From positions 11,819,300 to 11,883,299 of the forward strand of contig OY979730.1 in the NCBI GenBank assembly GCA_963855995.1: a stretch of DNA of 64,000 bases, read 5' to 3'. The position numbers and the translations under genes are program-made. Below the pieces are notes generated by a model, which worked only from the letters and a program-made list of their open reading frames with translations, made no database searches and had not been told where the DNA came from. Below are positions 38,001 to 45,200 of the stretch, one piece after another (within the stretch, counting starts at the first letter, position 1; each line of letters begins with the position of its first letter). The stretch comes from Muricea muricata. Taxonomy: Eukaryota; Cnidaria; Anthozoa; Malacalcyonacea; Plexauridae.

Positions 38001-39654
38001 TGCGCATCTCATTCCAAAGGAATATAAGGAATATCTTCATGATCTATACACTATGGAGTTGATTATGGATTCCAGAGAGAATCACAAGAAATATCGCGAA
38101 TCTTTGAAAATATGTCCAAGTCCAGCTGTGCCTTATTTCGGTATGTTTGTTATCATTTCTCGTCGCCAAAATAGAGAACTGCATAGCGCAACAATTCTGT
38201 TGACATCTTGTATTAACAGACTTGTTATCAACAAGCTAATATCAGGATACGTTCTCATGGCTTGCGACAGCTTGTTGACGACAAGTCTGTTGCAAGTTGT
38301 CAACAGACTCGTTGGCAAGGCTTGCTGCAAGTTGTTTCAACAAGTTGTAACAAGTCTGCAAATGACAAGTTGCAACGAGCGTGATTGTAATACACTTGTT
38401 GCAACTTTGTGAAATTGATAAGTCTGTTGAAACCTGTTGACAGATTGAAAACTTGTTAACAGTGGCGTTTTTAGCTCTCTATCGTATCGACATATTGTCA
38501 CAACAATTTCTTTAGCTCAATATTTGAACCATCTTTATGACTTTTGACTTGTTTATCTGCTTTCTTCAGGTGTGTACTTGAAGGATCTAATCTATATCTC
38601 TGAGGGTAACACGGATTATCTTAACGGTGGAATGATCAATCTGGGAAAGCGCAGACTTTTATACGCTGTGCTGCATCAGATCCGACGATTCCAAGTAAAA
38701 TCATACAATTTTGAACAGGTATATGCTTGATTTTCTATATTATTCCGTAATGTCTCTGACCAGTTCTTCTTCATTTCTTCTTATTACGTGTCCATATCAT
38801 CTCAATCTTCTTTCATCTTCTCTGCAATGTCTTCCACTCCACATCTTCTGATCTCTTCATTCCATGATGTCTCTGACCAGTTCTTCTTCATTTCTTCTTA
38901 TTACATGTCCATATCATCTCAATCTTCCTTCTTCTTCTCTACAATGTCTTCCACTCCATATCTTCTGGTCTCTTCATTCCATAATGTCTTTGACCAGTTC
39001 TTCTTCATTTCTTCTTATTACATGTCCATATCATCTCAATCTTCCTTCATCTTCTCTACAATGTCTTCCACGCCACATCTTCTGATCTGTTTATTCCATA
39101 ATGTCTCTGACCAGTTCTTCTTCATTTCTTCTTATTACATGTCCCTATCATCTCAATCTTCCTTCTTCTTCTCTACAATGTCTTCCACTCCACATATTCT
39201 GATCTCTTCATTCCATAATGTTTCTGATCAGTTCTTCTTTATTTCTTCTTATTGCATGTCCGTATCATCTCAATCTTTCTTCATCTTCTCTACAATGTCT
39301 TCCACTCCGCATCTTCTGATCTCTTCCTTTCATAATGTCCCTAACCAGCTCTTCATTTCTTCTTATTACATGTTCATATCATTTCAATCTTCCTTCATCT
39401 TCTCTTCAACTTCACATCTTCTGATCTCTTTGTCCCACAAAAATATTTCCGGAGTCCCATACCTATATATATCCGAATAATACAATACAAAATTTGTCCT
39501 TTAGGTGCCAGAAATCCAAGAATATCTTCTGAATACAGAACGGTATACGGACGAAGAGCTTCATCGGATGTCTCGCAAACTAGAAACGAGTTCCAGACAA
39601 ACGGTGTCCGAAGGGAGTCACGAAGTGTCTATGTCGGGCGTCTCGATCGTGTGA
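10792..39654 (+). CDS. Multidomain Ras-family GEF: PTB-ankyrin-ARM-REM-FERM-RasGEF, 29 coding exons
   Basis: Joining 29 exons by GT-AG sites (one GC-AG) gives 5883 nt, 1960 residues, with every intron phase matching. Order by residue: PTB about 50-185; low-complexity linker about 190-365; ankyrin repeats about 385-520; disordered linker about 520-790; armadillo-like helices about 800-1095; REM about 1097-1285; FERM F2-F3-like about 1280-1488; linker to about 1690; RasGEF catalytic domain about 1690-1935; C-terminus ending VSIV. The start ATG is the first after an in-frame TGA 24 nt upstream. RasGEF domains exchange GDP for GTP on Ras/Rap-type GTPases; PTB and FERM F3 are phosphotyrosine/phosphoinositide-binding folds that would recruit it to membrane receptors. 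Which GTPase it acts on cannot be told. A likely polyadenylation signal AATAAA is at 40585-40590. Introns hold most of the repeats of this window. I know no vertebrate RasGEF with this combination. Confidence 0.88.
15062..15345 (+). mobile_element. CACAGCC-family MITE, copy 1
   Basis: Core phrases GATAACAAGTTTTGACAATC, AACTTGCAACAGAC and CAACAAGCTGTCACAAGCCA identify the family that recurs about twelve times in this window. The full family has ends reading CACAGCCAAAAACGC and its complement. This copy lies in the first intron of the RasGEF gene. Confidence 0.75.
17098..17480. repeat. Minisatellite, unit about 19 bp (CTCTCTCTAATACAGACAT)
   Basis: About twenty tandem copies with variants sit in the intron between exons 2 and 3 of the RasGEF gene. 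The unit is the reverse complement of the unit of the 23240-24395 array in a downstream intron of the same gene. Confidence 0.9.
17503..18754 (+). CDS. RasGEF gene exons 3-5: polar linker
   Basis: Exons 17503-17733, 18111-18264 and 18692-18754. The encoded stretch (about residues 239-387) is rich in Ser, Thr, Asn, Lys and Glu and has no recognised fold; it ends with a short helix that leads into the ankyrin repeats. Phases run 1, 2, 2. The acceptor of exon 4 lies at the end of a 113-bp satellite whose units carry the same TACTACAG motif. Confidence 0.8.
17775..18100 (-). repeat. 113-bp satellite, three units, RasGEF intron 3
   Basis: Units contain TTATTGATCCAGTGTTACTA, AAACTAAACTAACTTTAT and GTTCTTCCTAGAGGTCC. 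The same satellite, in either orientation, recurs at 26270-26800, 30745-30950, 45890-46490 and 55650-55940. In this orientation each unit contains a potential 3' splice site (TACTACAG) identical to the real acceptor of exon 4. Confidence 0.85.
20545..20990. repeat. Degenerate tandem repeat, unit about 120 bp
   Basis: Phrases TGAACTAGCTTTGAATGGAA, CTCGAGATTCTGTCGTGGAA and variants recur about four times with growing divergence. It is intronic to the RasGEF gene. Confidence 0.6.
21608..21790 (+). mobile_element. tRNA-derived SINE, copy 1
   Basis: The head resembles a tRNA: an A-box-like TAGCTCAGTTGTCAGAGC at 21639-21656 and a B box GGTTCGATCCC at 21683-21693. An anticodon-like loop CTAGCAT (AGC, alanine if read literally) lies between them. 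It has weak acceptor-stem pairing and is followed by a unique tail, so it is a SINE rather than a tRNA gene. A second copy at 29664-29820 shares the 5' flank ATATCACATACTC and the tail GTGGATATAAA. Confidence 0.75.
23043..24826 (+). CDS. RasGEF gene exons 6-8: ankyrin repeats
   Basis: Exons 23043-23177, 24447-24578 and 24700-24826. They encode about three ankyrin repeats with the usual consensus pieces: VNYGQIAAVQLLLDRGA, MSPLHQAAANRDKSIAQILL, and RTPLHMCAG. Each exon boundary falls at a repeat boundary. Exon 6 ends AG followed by GCAAGT, a GC-AG donor. The intron after exon 6 is filled with a GTATTAGAGAGAGATGTCT-type minisatellite. Confidence 0.9.
23240..24395. repeat. Minisatellite, GTATTAGAGAGAGATGTCT units
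   Basis: About sixty units of 17-20 bp, with a higher-order repeat (a block including GACTATATTAGTGAGATG recurs about every 100-170 bp) fill the intron between exons 6 and 7. It is the inverted counterpart of the 17098-17480 array. Confidence 0.92.
25284..27008 (+). CDS. RasGEF gene exons 9-11: disordered linker
   Basis: Exons 25284-25548 (alternative donor at 25590 keeps the same phase and adds 14 residues), 25878-26251 and 26838-27008. The encoded region, about residues 520-789, is Ser/Thr/Glu-rich without a recognised fold and probably disordered. The two in-phase donors for exon 9 suggest possible alternative splicing; this is inference. The intron between exons 10 and 11 holds about five 113-bp satellite units. 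Confidence 0.78.
25645..25830. repeat. Direct repeat of about 95 bp, two copies
   Basis: ACAAACCACGACAG, TAGAATACTAC and CACCACGTTTGAGA occur twice in the same order in the intron between exons 9 and 10. Confidence 0.7.
26270..26800 (+). repeat. 113-bp satellite, about five units, RasGEF intron 10
   Basis: Tandem units run from GATCAATAAGAGATGATC through AGAACAGTTTAGAACTGATA and AGTTAGTTTAG to TTTCCTCCTGTAGTAACAC. The first unit starts about 20 bp after the donor of exon 10. Confidence 0.9.
27285..30200 (+). CDS. RasGEF gene exons 12-17: armadillo-like helices into REM
   Basis: Exons 27285-27545, 28103-28192, 28278-28471, 29112-29219, 29404-29568 and 29841-30200. The protein is a succession of helices with armadillo/HEAT character, for example EIVYNAAVTLANIAMYDGN and RRAADAGFITTVLQLAETQ. 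Exon 17 then enters the RasGEF N-terminal (REM) domain: FIKGGSLETIVRILTTR is the usual start, and VIEFFLATYSTYTNATVLMR is the core FLxTYxxF motif. Number of armadillo repeats is uncertain (roughly four to six). Confidence 0.82.
28544..28855 (+). mobile_element. CACAGCC-family MITE, copy 2
   Basis: Left end CGCAGCCAAAAAGCC, right end CTTGCGCGTTTTGCCAG; internal AACTTGCAACAGACTTGTCG. It lies in the intron between exons 14 and 15 of the RasGEF gene. Confidence 0.85.
28870..29026. mobile_element. 157-bp MITE with about 45-bp inverted ends
   Basis: The left end AGAGAGATTCAGATTTG and the complement of the right end (AGAGAGGTTCAGATTTGG) match over about 45 bp, including a CTACCGCTACCTT stretch. It lies next to the MITE copy at 28544-28855 in the same intron. 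Confidence 0.8.
29664..29820 (+). mobile_element. tRNA-derived SINE, copy 2 (degraded)
   Basis: Same order of motifs as the copy at 21608-21790: ATATCACATACTC, GGGCTAGCATTCTAAAGGT, a mutated B box GATTCGATTCC, ACCGTGG, then GTGGATATAAA. It ends about 20 bp before exon 17 of the RasGEF gene. Confidence 0.7.
30224..30500 (+). mobile_element. CACAGCC-family MITE, copy 3
   Basis: Left end ACGCAGCCAAAAACACC and internal GATAACAAGTTTTGATAATC, AACTTGCAACAGACTTGTCG; right end ACTTGCGCG. It lies in the intron between exons 17 and 18, about 80 bp before exon 18. Confidence 0.85.
30582..31132 (+). CDS. RasGEF gene exons 18-19: end of REM domain
   Basis: Exons 30582-30741 and 30977-31132. Exon 18 contains ISLMRIWVAWLEKFPQDF, matching the conserved late-REM helix pattern (xRVxxxLxxWLxxxxxDF). 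Exon 19 continues with helices and leads to the FERM-like block. In Ras GEFs such as SOS the REM domain supports the catalytic hairpin. Confidence 0.85.
30748..30950 (-). repeat. 113-bp satellite, about two units, RasGEF intron 18
   Basis: Units contain CCTAGAGGTCCAGTATGGAT and TTATTGATCC. The array begins only 7 nt after the exon 18 donor (AAG, then GTGTGT). Confidence 0.85.
31285..31835. mobile_element. Possible MITE with inverted GTCTGTGGCAAATGTTTA ends
   Basis: The phrase GTCTGTGGCAAATGTTTA at about 31310 is inverted near 31775-31795, and flanking ACCTTG/GTATCC phrases are inverted too. The interior shows no coding signal. It lies in the intron between exons 19 and 20. Confidence 0.5.
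32151..33875 (+). CDS. RasGEF gene exons 20-22: FERM F2-F3-like module
   Basis: Exons 32151-32234, 32308-32559 and 33609-33875, all phase 0. Exons 20-21 encode an F2-type helical bundle: RVDDAIYLAALQLYIE matches the LAALQ helix of FERM F2, and FIEFCQGMIPYGCKFFRVK matches the F2 end (xxYxxxLPxYGxxFFxVK). Exon 22 encodes an F3/PH-like lobe with LLGISTKIVVVLESKTRNVL and a following KWDLQSLLGW strand. No separate F1 ubiquitin-like lobe was recognised. The module sits between REM and the catalytic domain. Confidence 0.75.
32579..33097. mobile_element. About 520-bp MITE with long inverted ends, RasGEF intron 21
   Basis: The left end GTGCTTATGAAACGAAATTT is mirrored at the right end, and the inverted repeat continues for about 170 bp (through TTTTCGAGATATTCAATTTT and GTGACGTCAT). 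The element starts about 20 bp after the exon 21 donor. A distant relative may exist at 5100-5400 (CATTGCATAATGAC, CTACAAAATA phrases). Confidence 0.85.
33258..33573 (+). mobile_element. CACAGCC-family MITE, copy 4
   Basis: Left end ACACAGCCAATAGCG and right end GTGCGTTTTTGGCTGTGCA, the clearest terminal inverted repeat of the family. It ends about 35 bp upstream of exon 22. Confidence 0.88.
34312..36882 (+). CDS. RasGEF gene exons 23-25: linker to the catalytic domain
   Basis: Exons 34312-34489, 35640-35858 and 36675-36882. The encoded segment (about residues 1489-1689) is polar, with a basic RRHRRHSS patch and an acidic patch, then Ser/Asn-rich sequence. The last part, CPLDAELPGFDRSQF, leads straight into the catalytic domain. 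The first intron here holds a nested hAT element, the second a 17-bp minisatellite. Confidence 0.8.
34571..34703. mobile_element. Nested MITE with GACCCTTTCAGCTTGCATGC ends
   Basis: GACCCTTTCAGCTTGCATGC on the left is mirrored by GCATGCAAGCTGAAAGGGTC on the right; the inverted arms extend about 40 bp through TTAACCCATT. It is inserted in the CACAGCC-family copy at 34527-35618. Confidence 0.85.
34917..35566. mobile_element. 650-bp hAT-type non-autonomous element with perfect 8-bp TSD
   Basis: The ends are perfect 26-bp inverted repeats starting CAGTGAACTCAAATAAGACT. The 8-bp direct repeat GTTTGGGA flanks it at 34909-34916 and 35567-35574, the target-site length of hAT elements. A second inverted block (AAGCCAAGATGGCGG and its complement) lies just inside. 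No transposase frame is present. Perfect ends suggest a fairly recent insertion. Confidence 0.93.
35872..36448. repeat. Minisatellite, 17-bp unit (GGTACTGGTATTAATAT)
   Basis: About 34 tandem units with minor variants (GGTACTTG, GTTACTGG) start right after the exon 24 donor of the RasGEF gene. Confidence 0.95.
36914..37200 (+). mobile_element. CACAGCC-family MITE, copy 6
   Basis: Left end CACACAGCCAAAAACGAG and right end ACTTGTGCGGTTTTAGGTGT; internal AACAAGCTGTCACAAGCCA. It lies between RasGEF exons 25 and 26. Confidence 0.85.
37264..39654 (+). CDS. RasGEF gene exons 26-29: RasGEF catalytic domain and C-terminus
   Basis: Exons 37264-37546, 37909-38140, 38570-38718 and 39505-39654. Diagnostic stretches are YPRELARQITHIDHELFRNI (start of the CDC25-homology domain), FNQLSSWVVASLI, CLELRNYNAVMAIAVGAL, PYFGVYLKDLIYISEGN and INLGKRRLLYAVLHQIRRFQ. 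All regular RasGEF elements are present, so an active exchanger is expected. The last 50-codon exon ends in VSIV, a class I PDZ-ligand pattern (S/T-x-hydrophobic). Confidence 0.92.
37613..37850 (-). mobile_element. CACAGCC-family MITE, copy 7 (inverted)
   Basis: Left end TACACAGCCAAAAACAC, then the family core on the opposite strand (TTATCCACAGGCTTGCTGCA, CAAGTTGTAACAAGTCTGC). It lies between RasGEF exons 26 and 27. Confidence 0.82.
38165..38478 (-). mobile_element. CACAGCC-family MITE, copy 8 (inverted)
   Basis: Core on the minus strand (CTCATGGCTTGCGACAGCTT, CGACAAGTCTGTTGCAAG) with a right end GGCGTTTTTAGC. It lies between RasGEF exons 27 and 28. Confidence 0.82.
38745..39425 (+). repeat. 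117-bp tandem repeat with an open frame, RasGEF intron 28
   Basis: Six copies start at 38788, 38905, 39022, 39139, 39256 and 39370 (spacing 117, 117, 117, 117, 114). Because 117 is a multiple of three, one frame stays open through all copies from 38788 to 39480, giving a Ser/Phe-rich 39-residue repeat. It lies in the last intron. The even spacing explains the open frame without coding; translation is not supported. Confidence 0.9.
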
Positions 39655-41326
39655 ACAGTTAGAATGAGCCGCATGAGTAAGGTCAGGTACTCTTTCAGTT
39701 TTTGAAGTCCGTGATGAAGAGGTTGACGGGAGTTTTGTGCGGATTAACTGAGCCAAGACTTAGCAATCCTTGCCCCGTGTGAACAAAGTTGATTTGACGA
39801 CTTATTATAATGGATAGTTTGGGAACAGCAGCTAGGAGTTTGAACATGAGGAACTGTTTGACAACGTTTGCTGAAAGCATTTGACTTTTGAAGTCGGCGC
39901 AATGCCAAAGATTTACGCTTTCCGCCAAGAAAGAGGACTTGTGGACCAAGAAACATTGGAGTTTGTTTATATTTTTGAGTTATGTTTAAGAATATACAAT
40001 ATTCTTTACATTGGCCTGGTGACTGTCTGAGGACAGCACAGTGTCGAACCAGCGATTGAACATTCATAGGATCAATGCCGACTCCCGAAATCCTTGCTGA
40101 AGAATCGATGTCTATAGTCTTTATCGTGATACAACATCAAAATTTATAGGAAAGCATTTTCGTGTCTGTATTTGGAAAACGAAAACTCGAAAAAATATTT
40201 ATTACCATAGAAACATTGTGTTTACTAACCTAAATAAGCTATGGACAGTTAACTATGTTGCACGCTTGTGTCGTAGAAATAATATAGGTGTATATAGGTT
40301 GTAGCTGTTACATCTATGTGTTCAAATTCCTGTTGAGTTTAGCTAGGATAAGTAATGTTTGTTCCTGAGTTCTCCGCCAATTTGGCGAAACAAACTGTAT
40401 ACAAAATTCACCACAACAAAACGTTCGCGGACGATAAATTTTGTCAAAAGATGTCAAGTTTACGCTCACAAACTATGTATTTGACTTCACTTATTCAATA
40501 CATGGCCTTGTCGAGTATTTTTGCCACAAAAAAGTTATGTATATTTAAAAGAACATTGCAGAGACTGAGATATTTATTTTATTTAATAAAATTCATCCGA
40601 AATATAGTTTTGTTGTCATTACATAGACAGTTCCCAGCTGCATTTTCTCACTACTTCGCTTTAAATAGCGTATTTTATCAAGTTTACCAACATTGTTTAC
40701 TTTATTTGCTGACAAGTCGCTGCGATACACCGAAGCACTTAATATATTAACACGTCTGAGTGGTTAGGAATACGTCGACGTTGTGAAGTTGACCGAATAT
40801 ATTTATCCCTGGTTGAGTCGGTCCACCGACAGCTCTAGCCTACTGTTATTGTATATTTCATTAGTTTGTTTAAGTTTTGTTGCAACTTTCGGGCGTGTTT
40901 GGTCTTCAACTTATCAAGACAATTTGAATATGTTCAACCGTGGCTACACGTCCTCCGTATTTTCTAGCAATACAATATCTTCAACTCGCACGAAAATATT
41001 GAAGCTTTCGCTACCTGAAACGACTTAAACACAATTCCTTCGTGACGAACGATTTTCGCTCGATTTAAACGGCGAATTCCGTTTGTATATCGTTTCATGT
41101 AGCGAAGAAACTACGTCTTTCGTGTGTGCTTTCGACTACACTACCTACATTGGCAACGTTACTTCGAGATGTAATCTTAAGAACTGCTCACCTTAACATT
41201 TTTAACACAATTAACTTAGTATTAAAGACATTAGATATTGGTGTTGTTAGTGACTTTATTTTTCGCTAAACTATCTCGATTCATAAAAGAAAAGACCGTA
41301 AAAGAAGGATTGGCTCGTAAATTGGA
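39655..41326 (+). other. 3' untranslated/intergenic region after the RasGEF gene
   Basis: No protein domain recognised. AATAAA at 40585-40590 is a plausible polyadenylation signal about 930 nt after the stop. Open frames at 40355-40750 and 40783-41028 are AT-driven, lack domains and are probably untranslated. Confidence 0.45.
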
Positions 41327-41567
41327 ATGTCTGACGAAGAATATTTACGAAAACTAAAGGACAGAATATTACCTGGAAATATTTTGCTTAAATATTTCCA
41401 AATATCTGTAGAGATTACAGGTGAGTTTTGAATCTTATACCGCAAACTTCATTAGTTGTAATTTAATTGCATGCACGTATTTTAATAAAAATATACTGTG
41501 TGTACTCGTCAAATGTTAAATAATTGTATTTTCTGTTTATTTAGCCAATGTTTTGAAAGACAAATGA
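41327..41567 (+). CDS. Possible two-exon microprotein, 38 residues
   Basis: An ATG at 41327 opens a frame beginning MSDEEYLRKLKDRILPGN that runs to a strong donor (ACAG then GTGAGT) at 41420. An acceptor (TTTATTTAG) at 41544 gives a phase-matching second exon 41545-41567 ending in TGA, for 38 residues in total. It lies between the two large genes on the same strand. It could instead be a 5' untranslated exon of the astacin gene, or chance. The family is not recognised. Confidence 0.33.
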
Positions 41568-42230
41568 ATAACTTTGACAAAAAGTCGACATTTAAAAGTA
41601 CAAGGCGAGTATTTGCTGTCTTTCATTGTTTTGCCTTCCATTCTACTATATAAAGGATTGAAAACAAAATTACCACTTAACTTTACTCGGTTATAACATG
41701 TATTTAGTATTAAGAATTACACCCTGACTTCAAAACGACTCTAGTTTAAGGTTGTACGAATTCTGGTGTTTTGCACATTCAGTATGAAGCGTTGAAGGCA
41801 GTCTTCTTCATTTGCACCTGCTAGAAATATTCAAACGAACATTTATAAGACTACTAGATGTTTGTTTGATCAAAATCTTTTTCAAAACGTATACCTACGT
41901 GAGAAAGTGATATTTTTGGTAGAGAGTCAAGTGTGGACATGTTAAGACGTCTATTCATATCTTAATGCCATTAGAATAGTTCTATAACAGTTAATTGAGG
42001 AAGTTTGCATTTCAGATCAATATAAGACTATTTACATTAACGTATACGACGTACAACCTACACACTATTTGTCAAATAAGCGTGAGAATTAAGGCAGATA
42101 CGCTCTCTATTAAATGCTCCCGACTGTATTATAAAACGAAATATAAATAGGAAAGCCCTATTTCCTGAACCGTTTCATTACGCATATCTTCTTCCAGCGG
42201 AACGACTAGCCATTACTTAGGAAGTCACAG

Positions 42231-45200
42231 ATGAACAAAGTTTATCTTTTTTTCAGCTTGCTTCTCGTTTTAACTCCGCGTCATGCCCATGGAAAAGCTG
42301 TTTCTAAAGGTAAATAATCAGAGAATTTTTAGGGGCAGATTCCCTTCTTTTAATAAAACTTTAAAGATGATCCTTTGAATGGAATCTTCGCCGTGAAATG
42401 GAGCCATGGATCATCAGGGTATTCAGAGAGCATGCTTGCTGTGTTATGTGCAGATATCAGCTACGTACAGTAAAACTAACAAACTAACTGGGTTTTTATA
42501 GGTTTCATTGCCGACGAGGAGGAGAACGTGGCAGCGATGGACAAAATTGTTGAAATCAATACTAGTGAGTCGTCAAACGGACGAGATCCTGATTGAATTC
42601 ATCACTGTGTCCTTCCCTAATCTCTCTACCTGCTCAGGAATAACGCTCTCCAAATAATAATGACGTTATTAGCAGTGATGAAGATCTGAGCTGAGGGGTC
42701 GGAGCCTTTGCGCTGATAAACTTACGTGGTGTTTTCACAAAATCATACTTTGATTGATATTCACCATGCAAGCTTACAAGAAACTTAAGTTGCAACTTCA
42801 TCAAGTTGCAACAAGTCAGTTAAAATCAGGCTTGTTACAACTTTGTCATTTGCAGACTTGTTACAACTTGTTGAAACAACTTGCGAGGCCCTGTTAGGGG
42901 GGTCTTGAATATACCTTATATACCTATTATTAAGAGGTCATTTATACCTAAAATGGCAGACACATTTATACCCAAAAGTATCCCAGCAACTCTTGTTTTC
43001 TTTTAGTTGCGTTGTACACTATTTCACCCCTTGCAAAAGCATTTACCGGGTTGTTTTCATTCTTTGGACATCACCTGTGACACCTGTGAATTTAGAGAGT
43101 CATTTTGCTCGAAGTTTCCAGTGTAGAAGCGAGAATGTGACAGTTTAATTGCTACTATAATCCGAAAAGCGTGTAGCAGTAACAGGGACGTACCCAGGGG
43201 GGGGGAGCTGAGGGAGCCGCAGCTCCCCCCCCCTTTCGTTAATAGAGAGGTTTAGCAAAGACGACACAACGCCATGACAACGCCAAAGCGAGGTAAAAAC
43301 GATGTGGAAATGCCGTGAGCAAATCTGGAGATGGGTAATCACGGCATTTTACGTCGCATTGACGTCACGTCTCTTTGCTAAACCTCCCTAGTATTTAACG
43401 CAATAGGCGCGTCAAACCTATCATAATTATTAGTATCTGCAGGGCTCCCCCCCCCCCCCTTTGAAAGTTCTGGCTACGTCCCTGAGCAGTAACACTTACT
43501 TTTAGCAGATTTTATATTCTCACAAATACCCCCGTCGAACTTCAACTCTGCAAATTCAGGTTAAGGCTGTCGAGATATTAAAAGCGATCAGTATTGGTAA
43601 CTATTGACAAATAAATGCTCCCAAATGCCTCGAATAGCTGACACAAAATGTCTTGTGGTCAGTTTTTGTTGTACCTAAAAGTATAACGCCAATGATCATT
43701 TATACTTTATACCCAAAAGTCTATCGTTATTTATACTTTATAACTAAAATACTTTGGATAAATATACCTTATACCTAAAACCCCTAACAGGGCCTCACTT
43801 GCAGCAAGCCTGCAATCAACTTGTAACAAGTCTGTTGACAACTTGCAACAGACTTGTCGTCAACAAGCTGTCACAAGCCATAAGAACGCATCCTGATATC
43901 GGCTTGTTGATAACAAGTCTGTTGCAAGCAGTGAACAACCTTGTTCAAAGCAAACTTGATATCCGTTTAGAGCAAAGTCTGTACAAGCTTTTTGAAGGTG
44001 ATGTGAAACTGAGAGAAGATGACCTTGATGAAAGACACGAAGTGAAGAGGAATGCTTTGAGAGACAGAAATAAACTGTGGTTAACACGGATCATACCTTA
44101 TGAAATATCAGATGATTTAAGTGAGTATGTAAAATGTTAACCTTGAAACGATTGTATAACACTCTTATCATATTTTTAATCACTGTTTTGTAATTAAATA
44201 GTGATTAAGTACAAAATACGTTGGTTGACGTTTCTACTAATCATACTTAACTTTAATCACTTTTTTATACAACCGACCCCAGATTGTGTAAAGCTGGTAA
44301 TAACTTGGGACCAGTTCGTACTATTTCTGGTCGCCTGGTTAAGTTATCTCATTGCTTGAGAAATAAACTACCACTATTACTGGGGCTACAACCACTTCTC
44401 TTCAACCTCTAAGGTTGTGGGTTTTATTATCAGTTGGGTCCTCTTTATGTTATTCCAAAAGTCGTTGATTTTCTCAGCGCAATCTGGTTCCTCCCATAAG
44501 ACAGACCCGTAGGTGACACAGACCCGCTGTAATTGCCATATGTTGTTGTGGTGACCCTGCCGTTGTGGTGAAACTGAATAAAATTTATCCAAGTTCGCCG
44601 CAACCTCCCAGCTTTGCTTGCATAGTTTACCAGAGATTACCAGATAAAATGGTTACATAGTTTACCAGATAAAATGTTACATAGTTTACCAGATAAGTAA
44701 AGTTACATAGTTTTACCAGTTACATAGTTTACCAGATAAAATGGTTATTTAATCTTTTTGTTGCAGTTTCATACAAGCAAGCAATACTCGACGCAATTGA
44801 GGAGTTCCACAACAAATCCTGCCTCAAGTTTGTGCCAAGAACGACTGAAAGACCATGGATTAAATTTGCCAAATATGTTGGGTAAGCATTCAGAAAATTC
44901 CTTGATTTCTTTCTCACGTAGTAACATTGGAATAATAAGGGAAAAATCTTGACTTTAGAGCTTTACCCTTCTATATTTTTGTACATTTTTTCCACATATA
45001 TTTAGATGCTGGTCATTCATTGGTCGCGGTAACTCGACTGGGCCACAGATTTTGTCGCTTGGTTCTGGCTGTTACAGCAAAGGAGTTATAATTCATGAAA
45101 TTCTCCATGCACTGGGATTCCAACATGAGCAGTCCAGACCTGACCGAGATTACTACGTTGAGATATTCTGGGAAAATATTATTGAAAGTAAGAACACGAG

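Larger units (their letters stand above)
42885..43796. mobile_element. 912-bp element with GAGGCCCTGTTAGGGG inverted ends
   Basis: Left end GAGGCCCTGTTAGGGG is exactly mirrored by CCCCTAACAGGGCCTC. Flanking direct repeats are ACTTGC (42879-42884 and 43797-43802). Both ends continue with ATACCTTATA-type repeats. No transposase recognised. A hAT MITE is nested inside it. Confidence 0.88.
42785..43930 (+). mobile_element. CACAGCC-family MITE, copy 9, split by a nested insertion
   Basis: Family sequence is present at 42785-42884 and resumes at 43797-43930 (GACTTGTCGTCAACAAGCTG). The interruption is a 912-bp element. The copy ends next to the acceptor (GCAG) used by astacin exon 3. Confidence 0.85.

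Noticed and set aside
38788..39480. 230-codon open frame as a separate gene
   Set aside because: The frame stays open only because the repeat unit is 117 bp, a multiple of three; it lies wholly in a RasGEF intron and has no domain.
40355..41028. Two open frames after the RasGEF stop
   Set aside because: Probably untranslated sequence; composition follows AT content and one contains a likely polyadenylation signal.
43754..43931. Coding sequence upstream of astacin exon 3
   Set aside because: The open frame runs through MITE sequence; phase from exon 2 and the family boundary place the exon start at 43932.
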